From Trinickia dinghuensis (lineage in GTDB: Bacteria > Pseudomonadota > Gammaproteobacteria > Burkholderiales > Burkholderiaceae), in the NCBI RefSeq assembly GCF_003367175.1, contig NZ_QRGA01000013.1:64230-128229 (forward strand): DNA of 64,000 nucleotides, in the 5' to 3' direction. The notes beneath the pieces are model-generated. The model was not told the origin of the DNA, did no database searches, and saw nothing but the letters and a program-made list of their open reading frames with translations. The translations under genes and the position numbers were made by a program. Positions 45,207-54,114 of the stretch are shown in pieces; position 1 is the first letter of the stretch, and every line of letters begins with the position of its first letter.

Positions 45207-45644
45207 TCACTGAAGATCCTCGGAAAAACGAAGCGCGCGCGGCAGCATGCCTGCACGGAAATAGAAGCGCTGGGCGAGGACGTTCGACAGCGCGGTGTCG
45301 AGCACCAGCTTCCCACATCGATGGCTGCGCCCGATCTCGCGAAGCGCATCGATCATTCGTTCGCCGTGGCTTCGGCCTCGTTCGCGCTCATCGGTGACCA
45401 AGTCGTCGACATAGAGGAAGCGGCCGTGAATCAAGTTATCGACCTGACGATAACCCGCTAACGCCACCGGCCTGCGGCCATCCCACATAGCCAGCAGTCG
45501 GTACTGCTGTGCGCGCTGAACGGCAACGCGCGCAACCAGCTCGTCAGGCGCACTCAAGTGCGGGCGCAACTGCTGCATGAGTTCGAAACAAGCCGCGACG
45601 TCGGCGTCGGTTTCCGCATGCTCGAGGGGCAAGAGCGTTGTCAT
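45207..45644 (-). CDS. GNAT-family acetyltransferase
   Basis: GNAT protein of 145 residues. The N-terminus is ETDADVAACFELMQQLRPHL, a common GNAT start. The acetyl-CoA loop RERGRSHGERMIDALREI follows FLYVDDLVTDE. The end is NVLAQRFYFRAGMLPRALRF. The substrate is unknown. It is divergent from the MocR regulator with 90 bp between starts; MocR proteins often control the gene opposite. Confidence 0.9.
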   Translation of the reverse strand: MTTLLPLEHAETDADVAACFELMQQLRPHLSAPDELVARVAVQRAQQYRLLAMWDGRRPVALAGYRQVDNLIHGRFLYVDDLVTDERERGRSHGERMIDALREIGRSHRCGKLVLDTALSNVLAQRFYFRAGMLPRALRFSEDLQ

Positions 45645-45734
45645 AGTGGTTTTGGCGAATGGTTGGTGTAGTCTTCAGTCTCGCCGATCGATGGCATAGC
45701 CGACAGACACATCTTTTCCATTTCCAACTAGGCC

Positions 45735-47225
45735 ATGAGTCAATCCGTCAACGCGCCGCCGTCCGCTGCTTCGACTATTCACGCGCAGATTTACGCGCGC
45801 TTTCGCGCCATGATCGAGCAGGGTCAACTCAAACCCGGGCAGCGTATCTCGTCGCTGCGCGCCCTGGCCGAGGAGCTTGGCGTTGCGCGCGGAACCGTGC
45901 AGGCGGCTTACGATCGCTTGCTGGGCGAAGGCTATTTGATCGCTCGCGGAGCCGCCGGCACGTTCGTCGCGGAACATACCGCCCCGACGAAGCGGCTATC
46001 GCAAGCGCGCACGGCAGAACCGGCACCGCGCAGCGCACCAAGCCGCGCGGTGCGGAAGCATGCCGGCGACGCGTGGTTCGAATCTGCAGGACAAACGCCC
46101 GCGATGCTCCAGCTAGGCATCCCGGCGCTCGATGAATTCCCGCGCAAACTTTGGACTAGACTGCTCGCGCGCCACGTGCGACAGATGCACGCACTGAACA
46201 AACCCGCACCGGCCGGATATGCGCCGCTGCGCGAAGCGCTGGCCACGTATCTTTACCGGTCGCGTGGGTTCGAAGTCCAGCCCGCGCAAGTCTTCATCGT
46301 GCCGGCTTATACGGCCGGGCTCGATCTCGCGGTGGATGCGCTCGGACTGACTGTTGGGCTGACTGCCGGGCCGCGGCGAGGCGCGGATCACGGCGTCTGG
46401 GTCGAGTGCCCGGGGTTTCCGCCGACGGCGCGGCTCCTCAAGCGCGTGGGTCTGCATTCGCATCTCGTTCCGGTCGACGAGCAAGGCCTCGATGTCGATT
46501 TTGGCCTGCGGCACTACCCGCGGGCGAAGATGGCCGTCGTCACGCCGTCGCATCAGAGTCCAACTGGGGTTGCGTTGTCTTTGCCTCGGCGTGTGGCGCT
46601 GTTGGACTGGGCGGCCAAGCATCGTGCATGGATCGTCGAGGATGATTACGACGGCGAATACCGATATCGAGGCCATCCGCTCCCCGCGTTGAAAAGTCTC
46701 GATACCCGCGACCGCGTGATCTACTCCGGCACGCTCAGCAAAGTCATGTTCCCCGGGTTGCGGCTGGCCTATGTGGTCGCCCCGCAAAGCCAAATCGAGG
46801 CATTTGAAGCCGCCGGCACAAGAGCCGCGCACGGCGGCTGTCCGGAGTTGATGCAAGCCGCCGTAGCCGAATTCATCGCGGACGGCCACTTCGCGCGCCA
46901 CATCAAACGGATGCGGACACTCTACGCGCAGCGCCGTGCGATGTTGGCAACCGCGCTGCAACCATACGAAGACGACGGATACGTGGTGCGCCTTCAGGAT
47001 GGAGGCATGCATCTCATGCTCGACGTCCCGGCCGGTAGCGACGACCTCGCCATGGCTCGCCGCGCCCGTGAGGCGGGCTTCGGGGTTCACTCCCTGACGG
47101 CATGGCGCTCGGGGCGGCGCGGTCAGCGCGCGCTACTGCTCGGGTTCACCAACATTCCCGACCAGACCGAGGCCAACCGCCAAGTCACGCTGCTGATGCG
47201 CGCGCTAGGAGACAAGCGCGCTTAA
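45735..47225 (+). CDS. MocR/PdxR-family regulator (GntR-aminotransferase fusion)
   Basis: Regulator of 496 residues. The GntR winged helix is at about 14-85 (IYARFRAMIEQGQLKPGQRI, ELGVARGTVQAAYDRLLGEG). A fold-type I aminotransferase domain follows (AGYAPLREALATYLYRSRGF, VVTPSHQSPTGVALSLPRRV, IVEDDYDGEYRYRG). The PLP Lys is in YSGTLSKVMFPGLRLAYVV. It probably senses PLP or an amino compound and controls the divergent GNAT gene. Confidence 0.93.
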   Translation: MSQSVNAPPSAASTIHAQIYARFRAMIEQGQLKPGQRISSLRALAEELGVARGTVQAAYDRLLGEGYLIARGAAGTFVAEHTAPTKRLSQARTAEPAPRSAPSRAVRKHAGDAWFESAGQTPAMLQLGIPALDEFPRKLWTRLLARHVRQMHALNKPAPAGYAPLREALATYLYRSRGFEVQPAQVFIVPAYTAGLDLAVDALGLTVGLTAGPRRGADHGVWVECPGFPPTARLLKRVGLHSHLVPVDEQGLDVDFGLRHYPRAKMAVVTPSHQSPTGVALSLPRRVALLDWAAKHRAWIVEDDYDGEYRYRGHPLPALKSLDTRDRVIYSGTLSKVMFPGLRLAYVVAPQSQIEAFEAAGTRAAHGGCPELMQAAVAEFIADGHFARHIKRMRTLYAQRRAMLATALQPYEDDGYVVRLQDGGMHLMLDVPAGSDDLAMARRAREAGFGVHSLTAWRSGRRGQRALLLGFTNIPDQTEANRQVTLLMRALGDKRA

Positions 47226-47243
47226 CGCCAACCGCCCGACCGC

Positions 47244-47651
47244 TTATGCGGCCACGCCTGCGCCGTGCTTCTTGATCGCCTCGGCCGTCACCGGCGTAAA
47301 CAAATTGACGAGGTTCCCGTCAGGGTCTCGAAACAACACGGAGCGATTGCCCCAGGGCTGCGTCGTCGGATGCTGCACGAAGTCCGTCACGACCCCGCTC
47401 AGCTTCTCGTAGGCCTCGTCGACGTCGGGCACGCGGAACTCGAAGATGGCCGAGCGGTTCTCTCCCCCGGTGGCGGCTCCCGCACCGAACAGCACCATCG
47501 TGCGCGTGCTGCCGACCGCCAACGTCGCGCTGCGCGTCGAGAGTTCCGCGTACTCTTCGGTGTACCAGATGGCCGTCAGCCCAATCTGCTCATAGAACTG
47601 CACGAGCCGTTTAACGTCGTCGGTGATGATTCGGGTGGAAACGAAGTCCAT
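47244..47651 (-). CDS. VOC-family (glyoxalase/bleomycin-resistance-like) protein
   Basis: Single VOC module pair in 135 residues. It starts MDFVSTRIITDDVKRLVQFY and ends with RSVLFRDPDGNLVNLFTPVT. The first ligand position has no His, so it may not be a metalloenzyme. The ATG at 47651 was chosen; the frame above it reads through intergenic DNA. It is convergent with the MocR gene. The gap 47652-47919 shows no gene. Confidence 0.85.
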   Translation of the reverse strand: MDFVSTRIITDDVKRLVQFYEQIGLTAIWYTEEYAELSTRSATLAVGSTRTMVLFGAGAATGGENRSAIFEFRVPDVDEAYEKLSGVVTDFVQHPTTQPWGNRSVLFRDPDGNLVNLFTPVTAEAIKKHGAGVAA

Positions 47652-47919
47652 TTTTTGTCCGTAGGGAGTTGTCGTTGGCCGAACTGACACCGTCAGTCGG
47701 GCGTCGATCGGACATCGCCATCGCATTCCGGTGTGCGGCCTTGCCTGCAACGGCAAGGCAACTACGCGGATCAGAACGCGATCGCCCACGAATGGTATGG
47801 AAGGCCTACTGCCATCGTACTGTCAGCAGCGAAAGACCCGCCTGCGACTTCCGCTCTTGCGGCACGCACTCGCTCGCCGCCAAGCTTGGAAGCTGCTTGA
47901 ACCGCCACGCCGGAGATCC

Positions 47920-49008
47920 TCAACCTCGCATTCCGGACAACCACGGCGCAAGCTCCACCTCGGCGGAAGCCTCTTCTTTTGAGGTGGCGGTGTCGCTGAC
48001 CAGTTTGCGGCGAGCACGGTCGAAGTAGAGACGATGCGTGACCTCGTATTGCCGGGCGCTGCCGCGCATGTAGGCTTCGTCGTCCGACAAGAAGCCGACT
48101 CGGCCGCGCATCGCCTCGGGACCGATCAGTTTCCGCAGGGAACCCATGAGGACACCGGTCGACAACACCGGAATGTCGGCGAGCGAATCGGCCGTCGTCG
48201 GCATCGCGCAATGCGTGACGTCGTGGACGCGGTTGCGCCCCAAGGGCGTCGCCCGCTTTGGATCCGGGCGCGGCACGCTGGGGGCATTCGGAAGTGCGGC
48301 CTGTGCGTCGGAGTTCGCTGCGCGTGTAGGCACCGCATCCCCGAGACGATATGACTTCAGCACATGCGCCTGCGGTCGACCTCCGAGGTCTCCATAGATC
48401 GATTCGTCCACTTGCGCGACCACCGCCTTCACTTGACGCTGTCGCAGCGAATCGAGCAAGTGACCGAGGCGCGCGCGCTGCGGTTCGCGAAACCACGACG
48501 CCGGCAAGTGCAGCAGAACGACGCTGCCGGCTTTGAGCGCGCCCTCGCGCGCGGCCTGATCGACCACCGTGAGCAAATCAGGCAGGCCATCCGATGCGGC
48601 CTTGTCGCGTGCACTTCGCTCGGTGGGCCGCACCGAGCGTGGCTCGACCGGCGAATGCGTCACCACCAGCACGCGCCCGTCCTTAGACTCAGCCGCGTCC
48701 AAGAGCGCATGGCGTATCCCCTCGGTCGACTCGGTGCGCGCCGCGCCTCCCGTACCGGCCGCGACTTTGACAGCCGCTCGCGCACGCGCATCGAAATGCG
48801 CTCCGCTGCCCGAATGCAACGAAGTCAGTCCACTCAGCGTCGAATCCTCACTCAGCCGGCGCCTAGCGCGAGACGCCTCCGAGTCCATCCTCCGTTCGGA
48901 AGGCGTGCGCTCGAGCGCCCCCGTGCCGGGTCGAGGCGGCAACGACGAAGGGCGATTGTCTAGGTCCGGGCCATCGTTGCCGATGCCGGATTCGGTTCCG
49001 ATCTTCAT
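47920..49008 (-). CDS. Hypothetical protein, candidate T3SS effector
   Basis: Protein of 362 residues with no recognised domain. The N-terminal 70 residues are Ser/Pro/Thr/Arg-rich and disordered (SSLPPRPGTGALERTPSERR), the usual look of a type III secretion signal. A Rossmann-like alternation appears at about 105-215 (KDGRVLVVTHSP, GSVVLLHLPASWF, VKAVVAQVDESIYGDLGG). A Pro/Arg linker and a C-terminal part with GFLSDDEAYMRGSARQYEVT follow. A TTCG-N16-TTCG box lies 145 bp upstream, and the gene is divergent from the first HrpB-like activator. The effector role is an inference. Confidence 0.6.
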   Translation of the reverse strand: MKIGTESGIGNDGPDLDNRPSSLPPRPGTGALERTPSERRMDSEASRARRRLSEDSTLSGLTSLHSGSGAHFDARARAAVKVAAGTGGAARTESTEGIRHALLDAAESKDGRVLVVTHSPVEPRSVRPTERSARDKAASDGLPDLLTVVDQAAREGALKAGSVVLLHLPASWFREPQRARLGHLLDSLRQRQVKAVVAQVDESIYGDLGGRPQAHVLKSYRLGDAVPTRAANSDAQAALPNAPSVPRPDPKRATPLGRNRVHDVTHCAMPTTADSLADIPVLSTGVLMGSLRKLIGPEAMRGRVGFLSDDEAYMRGSARQYEVTHRLYFDRARRKLVSDTATSKEEASAEVELAPWLSGMRG

Positions 49009-49153
49009 GGGTGTTTCGCGTGCGGTGGTCGTTCGATCCTCCCCCTCTTGCGCGCCCTCGTCTCACCCAATGCGAACTTGTGTTCGCGAACCCGCAACGT
49101 CGGCTGCCGCGATGCCGTGCGAAGCCGCCGAACGAGGCATCGCCCCCCCGATC

Positions 49154-49177
49154 CGAAGTCGCGAGTGCCGAAACGAA
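49154..49177 (-). promoter_or_regulatory. hrpII-type box TTCG-N16-TTCG (copy 1)
   Basis: On the minus strand TTCG, 16 nt, TTCG, ending in CGCGACTTCG. The spacing is exactly that of the HrpB-dependent hrpII box of Ralstonia. It points at the candidate effector at 47920-49008 and shares its last 10 nt with the box at 57381-57404. No obvious -10 element was seen 30-32 nt downstream. Confidence 0.65.
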
Positions 49178-49246
49178 GCGACGTTTTCATCGCTCGCACG
49201 GCAGCCGCTAGAGTCGATCCGACCTGACGGCACGCCTGACCCATCG

Positions 49247-50722
49247 ATGTTTCCAACCTTGTACCTTCCGTTGTTGTCGTCGCTCGGCGCGTCGAATCTC
49301 CCGGGCGGCAGCAAGGCCGACAGCAGAATCGCCACTTACGTGAACGAAGCGGATCTCGCGCTTGCGATGCAGCACGCGCATTGGCTGATCGAGAAAACGG
49401 GGGCGGCGCCGACCGAGGCGGCCTCGCTGCCCGCGCTGCTGCAATCGCTGGCCGATCTGGAAGCGGCATGCGGCGACGCGGCCGAAGCCGAAGCACTGTA
49501 CCGGAGCGCGCAAAAGAAGTTCGCGGGATCGAAGCTGGAGATGCGCGCACTGTCGTGCCGCAATGCAGGCTGGCAGGCTCTACTGCGCTTCCGCCCCGGC
49601 GTCGCGCTGCTGTGCTTCATGCGCCTTGTCGATGAAGCGGAGGTGACGGCGGCGTGGCGGCTCGAAGGGCATTGCGGGCTCGGTTTGGCACTGCTGGCGC
49701 TCGGCGATGCGACTCAAGCGCTCGCCGTGCTCGACGAACTCGACGAAATTCTCGAGTCGGAACATGGCGTGACCGATCACGCTGCCTGGCGCGAAATCGC
49801 TACGCTATTGCGCTTCGACTTCGCCGTTCAGCACGAGTTGCGCACGAACGCTCGGCTCGACGACCATGTCTATTGGAAGACGCCGGCGCTCGAGGAGCGT
49901 TCGCTCAATCAAGGCGATCCGCACAGCGCCGCTCAACGGGCACAGCAGGCTGCGCGCACCGTGCCGATGCCGCTCCTGGCCCAACGGTTCGGCTACCTGT
50001 GCGCGCTGCGTCAAGTGATCGCCGGCGACCGCGAAGCGCTCGCCGACATCAACGACCATCTGGATTGGGCGCACCATAACGGCCTCGCCGACTACATGCG
50101 CACGACGCGCATCGAAGTTGCACTGGCATTGATCGCGGCGGGCTGCGAGGACGTCGCGGAGCGGGTGCTCGAACCGTTGCAGCGAGGAACGCGGCAGCAA
50201 GGCGCAACGCTCAGCGAACTCGACCGCACCTATTGCGCCGCGAAAACCTGCACCGCGCGCGGCCGCCACCAGGAAGCGCTGGCACTCTATCGAAGGCACG
50301 CGTCGATCGCCTCGCGCAGCCTGCGGCAGGAGGCTCATCCCAGCGTGACCTTCGCGAGCCGGCCCGCGCGGCGCCGGCCGCAGCTCGACGATCTCGGCGC
50401 ACGGCTGCCGGCGCGGTACCGCCGCGCGTACGCGTTCATGCAGGCCAACCTGGATCGCAAGGACCTGTCGGTGCACGAAATCGCCGCCGAGATCGGCGTC
50501 ACGGAGCGCGCCCTGCAGAACGCGTTCCGGACATTTCTCGGGCTGTCGCCGCGCGAAGTGATCCGCCGCGAACGGATGGAGCGGATTCGCGCCGAACTGG
50601 TCGCCGCCGATCGCGGCGTCATGCACACCGCACGCAAGTGGGGCGTGCACAGCCGATCGGCCTTGGTGGCGGGATACCGCAAGCAGTTCAACGAAGTACC
50701 GACCGATACGATCGAGCGCTGA
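49247..50722 (+). CDS. HrpB-like AraC-family T3SS activator (first copy)
   Basis: Protein of 491 residues. About 370 residues of helical, TPR-like repeats (SLPALLQSLADLEAACGDAA, EAEALYRSAQKKFAGSKLEM, WRLEGHCGLGLALLALGDAT) precede a C-terminal AraC pair of helix-turn-helices (LSVHEIAAEIGVTERALQNA, FRTFLGLSPREVIRRERMER, HSRSALVAGYRKQF). This is the HrpB/HrpX architecture that activates hrp genes through hrpII/PIP boxes. The ATG at 49247 fits the family start; the frame upstream shadows the divergent gene. It has a paralogue at 54860-56296. Confidence 0.85.
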   Translation: MFPTLYLPLLSSLGASNLPGGSKADSRIATYVNEADLALAMQHAHWLIEKTGAAPTEAASLPALLQSLADLEAACGDAAEAEALYRSAQKKFAGSKLEMRALSCRNAGWQALLRFRPGVALLCFMRLVDEAEVTAAWRLEGHCGLGLALLALGDATQALAVLDELDEILESEHGVTDHAAWREIATLLRFDFAVQHELRTNARLDDHVYWKTPALEERSLNQGDPHSAAQRAQQAARTVPMPLLAQRFGYLCALRQVIAGDREALADINDHLDWAHHNGLADYMRTTRIEVALALIAAGCEDVAERVLEPLQRGTRQQGATLSELDRTYCAAKTCTARGRHQEALALYRRHASIASRSLRQEAHPSVTFASRPARRRPQLDDLGARLPARYRRAYAFMQANLDRKDLSVHEIAAEIGVTERALQNAFRTFLGLSPREVIRRERMERIRAELVAADRGVMHTARKWGVHSRSALVAGYRKQFNEVPTDTIER

Positions 50723-50798
50723 TCCGCGCGCCATTTTGTTGTACACGCAACCGATCTATCGGACACCGATCCCAACGGAATTTGCGAGGAACCTCCCG

Positions 50799-51821
50799 AT
50801 GCTCGGTCTCATGCGATTGCTCGATGGCCTCGTCCGTGAGCTGGACGACTTCGCCGATCGCTTGGAAAGGCATGTCGAGCATCGGATCGCCCCGCATCAG
50901 GGCCGGCCCTGGGCATACGGCGCGGGCTACGAGCCGCACGGCCCTTGGTCCGTGCCTCACCCTCCGGCCGGCACGCCGTTCGCCGAGATGCCTCAGCGAC
51001 ACTACGGCTATGCCCCCCCTGTCGTGCGATATCCGCAGCAGTACTACACGCCGCCGCCCGCCGCGGCAACGCATGGCATAGCGCCGCCGGGTATCGCGCC
51101 GCACGGTAGCCTCCGACCCAACCCCACCAGCGCGGCCGAATTGGCGCGCCGCCGCCATCTATCGTCGCTCGCCGCGGAAAAACGGTGCGTCGACCGTTTC
51201 CTCCGAGAACTGCCGAGACTCGACGACGAATTCGACGCAGCGGCGAGCGCTCACGGTCGCGGTTTCGGCCACGAAGCGAGCATCGAATTCGACGCGCTGG
51301 AGCCGGACATCCGTGCGGCCTACTCGGCATCGCCGTCGGGCCGGCTCCAATACATGGAGGAAGTCGCGGCTTTCCGCACCACGCGCTCGCGGATCGACCG
51401 CGCACTTCAGCGTGCCGGCATGCATGCGGTACCGAACGACGGCATGACACCGGCGGGACGCAACGATTGTCTCGTGCTGTCCGTCCTTCATTTCCTGCCG
51501 CTCTCAGAGGCAAAGCGCCTCGAACTCGCCGCGCAGTACCGGCGCATCCTCGTCGACACGCCGGAGCTGGCGCTTCGGCCCAATGCGCAGATTTCGGCGG
51601 GCAGCCTCGCCGCGCGCCGGCTGCTCGAATTGGTCAACGCCGACCCAGGTCTTACGCCGAAGCTCGACGTCGTGGTCGTGTCCGAGCAGGACGGTGTCGT
51701 CCATCGGAATCGACTCGTGCCGAGCCCTCCCGCGGGTGCGCGCACGGTCGTGGTCTGGGATCAGGGTGGACATTTCGAAGCGCTCGCGCCGAGATCTCCG
51801 ACAACGCGAGCACCCGGCTAG
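50799..51821 (+). CDS. Candidate effector with Cys-His protease-like motif
   Basis: Protein of 340 residues, no close family recognised. Residues 30-110 are Pro/Tyr/His-rich. The C-terminal part has GRNDCLVLSVLHFLPL (C224) and VVVWDQGGHFEALA (H325), the order and context of the Cys and His in OTU-type or related papain-fold proteases. ATG at 50799 (after GCGAGGA) is preferred to the TTG at 50736. It follows the HrpB-like gene by 76 bp. A deubiquitinase-like effector is a reasonable hypothesis only. Confidence 0.55.
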   Translation: MLGLMRLLDGLVRELDDFADRLERHVEHRIAPHQGRPWAYGAGYEPHGPWSVPHPPAGTPFAEMPQRHYGYAPPVVRYPQQYYTPPPAAATHGIAPPGIAPHGSLRPNPTSAAELARRRHLSSLAAEKRCVDRFLRELPRLDDEFDAAASAHGRGFGHEASIEFDALEPDIRAAYSASPSGRLQYMEEVAAFRTTRSRIDRALQRAGMHAVPNDGMTPAGRNDCLVLSVLHFLPLSEAKRLELAAQYRRILVDTPELALRPNAQISAGSLAARRLLELVNADPGLTPKLDVVVVSEQDGVVHRNRLVPSPPAGARTVVVWDQGGHFEALAPRSPTTRAPG

Positions 51822-51826
51822 GTGCA

Positions 51827-51865
51827 GGCGATGGCGATGGCGATGGCGATGGCGATGGCGATGGC
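51827..51865 (+). repeat. Hexanucleotide microsatellite (GGCGAT)6 plus GGC
   Basis: Six perfect GGCGAT units plus a partial unit begin 5 bp after the stop codon of the candidate effector. They lie in the 203-bp gap before the methyltransferase gene. Unit-number change by slippage is likely and would not shift a reading frame but would change spacing or RNA structure. The remaining gap to 52024 holds no supported gene. Confidence 0.95.
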
Positions 51866-52024
51866 AGCATAACCATCGAAATACGTGCGCATCACGGCGT
51901 CCTATACGCGGTTCGCTCGCCGATGCCACGCTTCGGCCGAAGCGCAACGCCGCACCGCCTGCCGGCGAATACTGGAGGCTGCGCAACTTCGAGCGCGTGC
52001 GCCCTACGGTGCCGCGACGCATCC

Positions 52025-52912
52025 ATGCCAGATCACTCCCTTCTCGACATCCCTTCGGCCCGCTCCGGCACGCTCGCCTCGCTTCGTGGCCGCCTCGCGC
52101 CGACGCGGCGATACGTCTGCGGCGAGACGCGTGCGGCCGACTTCGCTCAGCCGATCACGGCCACCCGAGTAGCCGAGCTATTCGACCAAGCCGACCGCGT
52201 TTTCGCCGACGAACTCGCGAAACGTAGAACCAGCGCAGCGGGTCTCGTCGGCGCCACCGCCGAGCACGCCGCGCGCGCACTGAACTACATGCATCAAACG
52301 TCCAAGCGGCTCACGCTGTGCGACGACGCCAAGCTCGACAACGTCCTCGAACTCACGCTCCGACTGCATGAGGAGGACATCCCGGGCGACTTGATCGAGA
52401 CTGGGGTCTGGCGCGGCGGCATGACGATCTGGATGCGCGCGCTGCTGCGCGCGCTCGGTGACAACACGCGCAACGTCTGGGTCGCCGATTCGTTCTCGGG
52501 CCTGCCTGCCCCCGATCCAACGCTCGATTTGCGCGACGCGATCTGGGCTCACGTGATGACCTCGGTGCAGTCGCTCGAAGCCAGCCTCGACGACGTCAAG
52601 GAGGCATTCGCCTACGTCGGGCTGCTCGACGAGCGGGTCCGCTTCCTGCCCGGCAGGTTCGCCGATACGCTGCCGAGCGCTCCAATTTCTCAGTTGGCCA
52701 TGATGCGGCTCGACGGCGACTGGTACGAATCGACCTGGGATGCGCTCGATGCACTCTACCCGAAGCTCGTGCATGGAGGCTATGCGATCGTCGACGACTA
52801 CCGGCTGCCGACCGGATGCGCACGCGCGGTCGACGAGTACCGCTCCCGCCACGGGATCGGCGCACCGCTGATCGATGTCGACCGGCAGACGGTCTACTGG
52901 CGCAAGCCATGA
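52025..52912 (+). CDS. TylF/MycF-family O-methyltransferase
   Basis: SAM-dependent methyltransferase of 295 residues in the macrocin O-methyltransferase (TylF) family. Motifs are LIETGVWRGGMTIWMRALL (SAM-binding strand), VWVADSFSGLPAPDPTL, and metal-site acids in MMRLDGDWYESTWDALDALY and HGGYAIVDDYRLPTGCARAV. These enzymes methylate sugar hydroxyls of natural products or glycans. It overlaps the next gene by 4 nt. Placement beside T3SS regulators is unusual. Confidence 0.85.
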   Translation: MPDHSLLDIPSARSGTLASLRGRLAPTRRYVCGETRAADFAQPITATRVAELFDQADRVFADELAKRRTSAAGLVGATAEHAARALNYMHQTSKRLTLCDDAKLDNVLELTLRLHEEDIPGDLIETGVWRGGMTIWMRALLRALGDNTRNVWVADSFSGLPAPDPTLDLRDAIWAHVMTSVQSLEASLDDVKEAFAYVGLLDERVRFLPGRFADTLPSAPISQLAMMRLDGDWYESTWDALDALYPKLVHGGYAIVDDYRLPTGCARAVDEYRSRHGIGAPLIDVDRQTVYWRKP

Positions 52913-54114
52913 ACGGCGACATCCAGGTGGGCGGGCACCGACTACCGCCACCGCCGAAGCGAAACACGGCCGCCCCCATGTACGAAGCTCTGCAAGAACG
53001 ATTGCTTGCGCGCCTGACCGAGCATTACCGGCCGCTCTCGCGCGAGGTCACGATCGACCTGACGGTCGACGACTGGCTGCCGGCATCGGGTCTCTTCACG
53101 CTCGGGCCGACGCTGACTTTTACACCGCGGCGTACTCCAAGCCTCGGCTCGGCTTCCGACGCGCGGATCGCGCTCAGCGCAGATCTGCTCACGGCAATGC
53201 TCGACGATCCCTCCGGGTTCGATGCACGCAATGCCCGCGCTCAAGCGCTCGGCGGCATCCGCATCTCGGGCTCGCCCGCCGTGGCAGGCTATTGGCTGCA
53301 GCTGCTCAAGCGGCCGTCCGTGCGCACTCGCCGCACGCTCGCGCGCGCGATCGTTCGAGCTCCGGCCGCGCTGGCTCGTATCGCGGAGGTCGACGCGATC
53401 CAGTGCAGCCAGGACGATCCAGCCCATGCCCGCATGGTGCTGACTCGGCTCGGCAACGCACTGCGGCATTGCGAGCCCATCGTTCTGCGCGGACTGATCC
53501 GTTGGCCCGAAATCGGCTGGACGCTCGAGCATTGGCGCCGCCGCGAAGGCGCGACACGACTGCGCCGGGACCCGGCGAGCGGCGCATGGCAAAGCGTCGG
53601 GGCATTTCTTGCGGACGTGGGCGGCGCGCAGGGAAGCACAGCCCCGTACTCCGACGGATGCGGGATCCCGGCGCACTGGGAATCGCGCTTCGTCCTGCCG
53701 CTGCCTATACCGCATGCATTCGGTCCGGGTCAATTGTGGGCCGGCCGCGCGCGCGACTCGGCGCCCGTCACGCGGCTGCACTGCGATGCGGCAAGCTCGT
53801 TCCTCGCGCAGCTTTGCGGCCGCAAGCGCATCCGCGTCTACGCACCCGCACAGCAAGATGCGCTCTACGCGCTCGATGCCTTCAACATGTATCGCCCCTG
53901 TCGGGTCGAAGGCGATACGCCGGACCTAGCGCGATTCCCGCGCTTCGCGCAAGCGCGCGGAGCCGACGTGACGATCGGGCCGGGCGACTTGCTGGTGCTG
54001 CCCGCCGGCTGGTTTCACGCAGTGTGGGCGCTCGACGACGTGCTATCGATCAGCCGGTCCGCGTACGATTCGGCTGTCGTGCGCGCATGCCGGATGGCAT
54101 TACGGAAGCGGTAG
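52909..54114 (+). CDS. JmjC/cupin-8 2-oxoglutarate oxygenase with SCP2-like N-terminus
   Basis: Protein of 401 residues. Residues about 40-135 look like an SCP2 lipid-binding-type domain (ARIALSADLLTAMLDD, LGGIRISGSPAVAGYW). The C-terminal half is a cupin-8/JmjC oxygenase: the Fe ligands are H291 and D293 (TRLHCDAASSFLAQLCG) and H370 (LPAGWFHAVWALDDVL), with RKRIRVYAP for 2OG contact. The start overlaps the methyltransferase stop (ATGA). Hydroxylation of a small molecule or protein is expected. Its 3' end overlaps the convergent GNAT gene by 15 bp. Confidence 0.75.
   Translation: MNGDIQVGGHRLPPPPKRNTAAPMYEALQERLLARLTEHYRPLSREVTIDLTVDDWLPASGLFTLGPTLTFTPRRTPSLGSASDARIALSADLLTAMLDDPSGFDARNARAQALGGIRISGSPAVAGYWLQLLKRPSVRTRRTLARAIVRAPAALARIAEVDAIQCSQDDPAHARMVLTRLGNALRHCEPIVLRGLIRWPEIGWTLEHWRRREGATRLRRDPASGAWQSVGAFLADVGGAQGSTAPYSDGCGIPAHWESRFVLPLPIPHAFGPGQLWAGRARDSAPVTRLHCDAASSFLAQLCGRKRIRVYAPAQQDALYALDAFNMYRPCRVEGDTPDLARFPRFAQARGADVTIGPGDLLVLPAGWFHAVWALDDVLSISRSAYDSAVVRACRMALRKR

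Noticed and set aside
48569-49246. 226-codon extension in frame with the first HrpB-like gene
   Set aside because: It is antisense to the candidate effector gene and crosses the hrp-type box. The family start is at 49247.
51827-51865. Repeat considered as a CRISPR or phase-variable frame switch
   Set aside because: The units are 6 bp, directly tandem with no spacers, so it is not CRISPR. A 6-bp unit outside a gene cannot toggle a reading frame.
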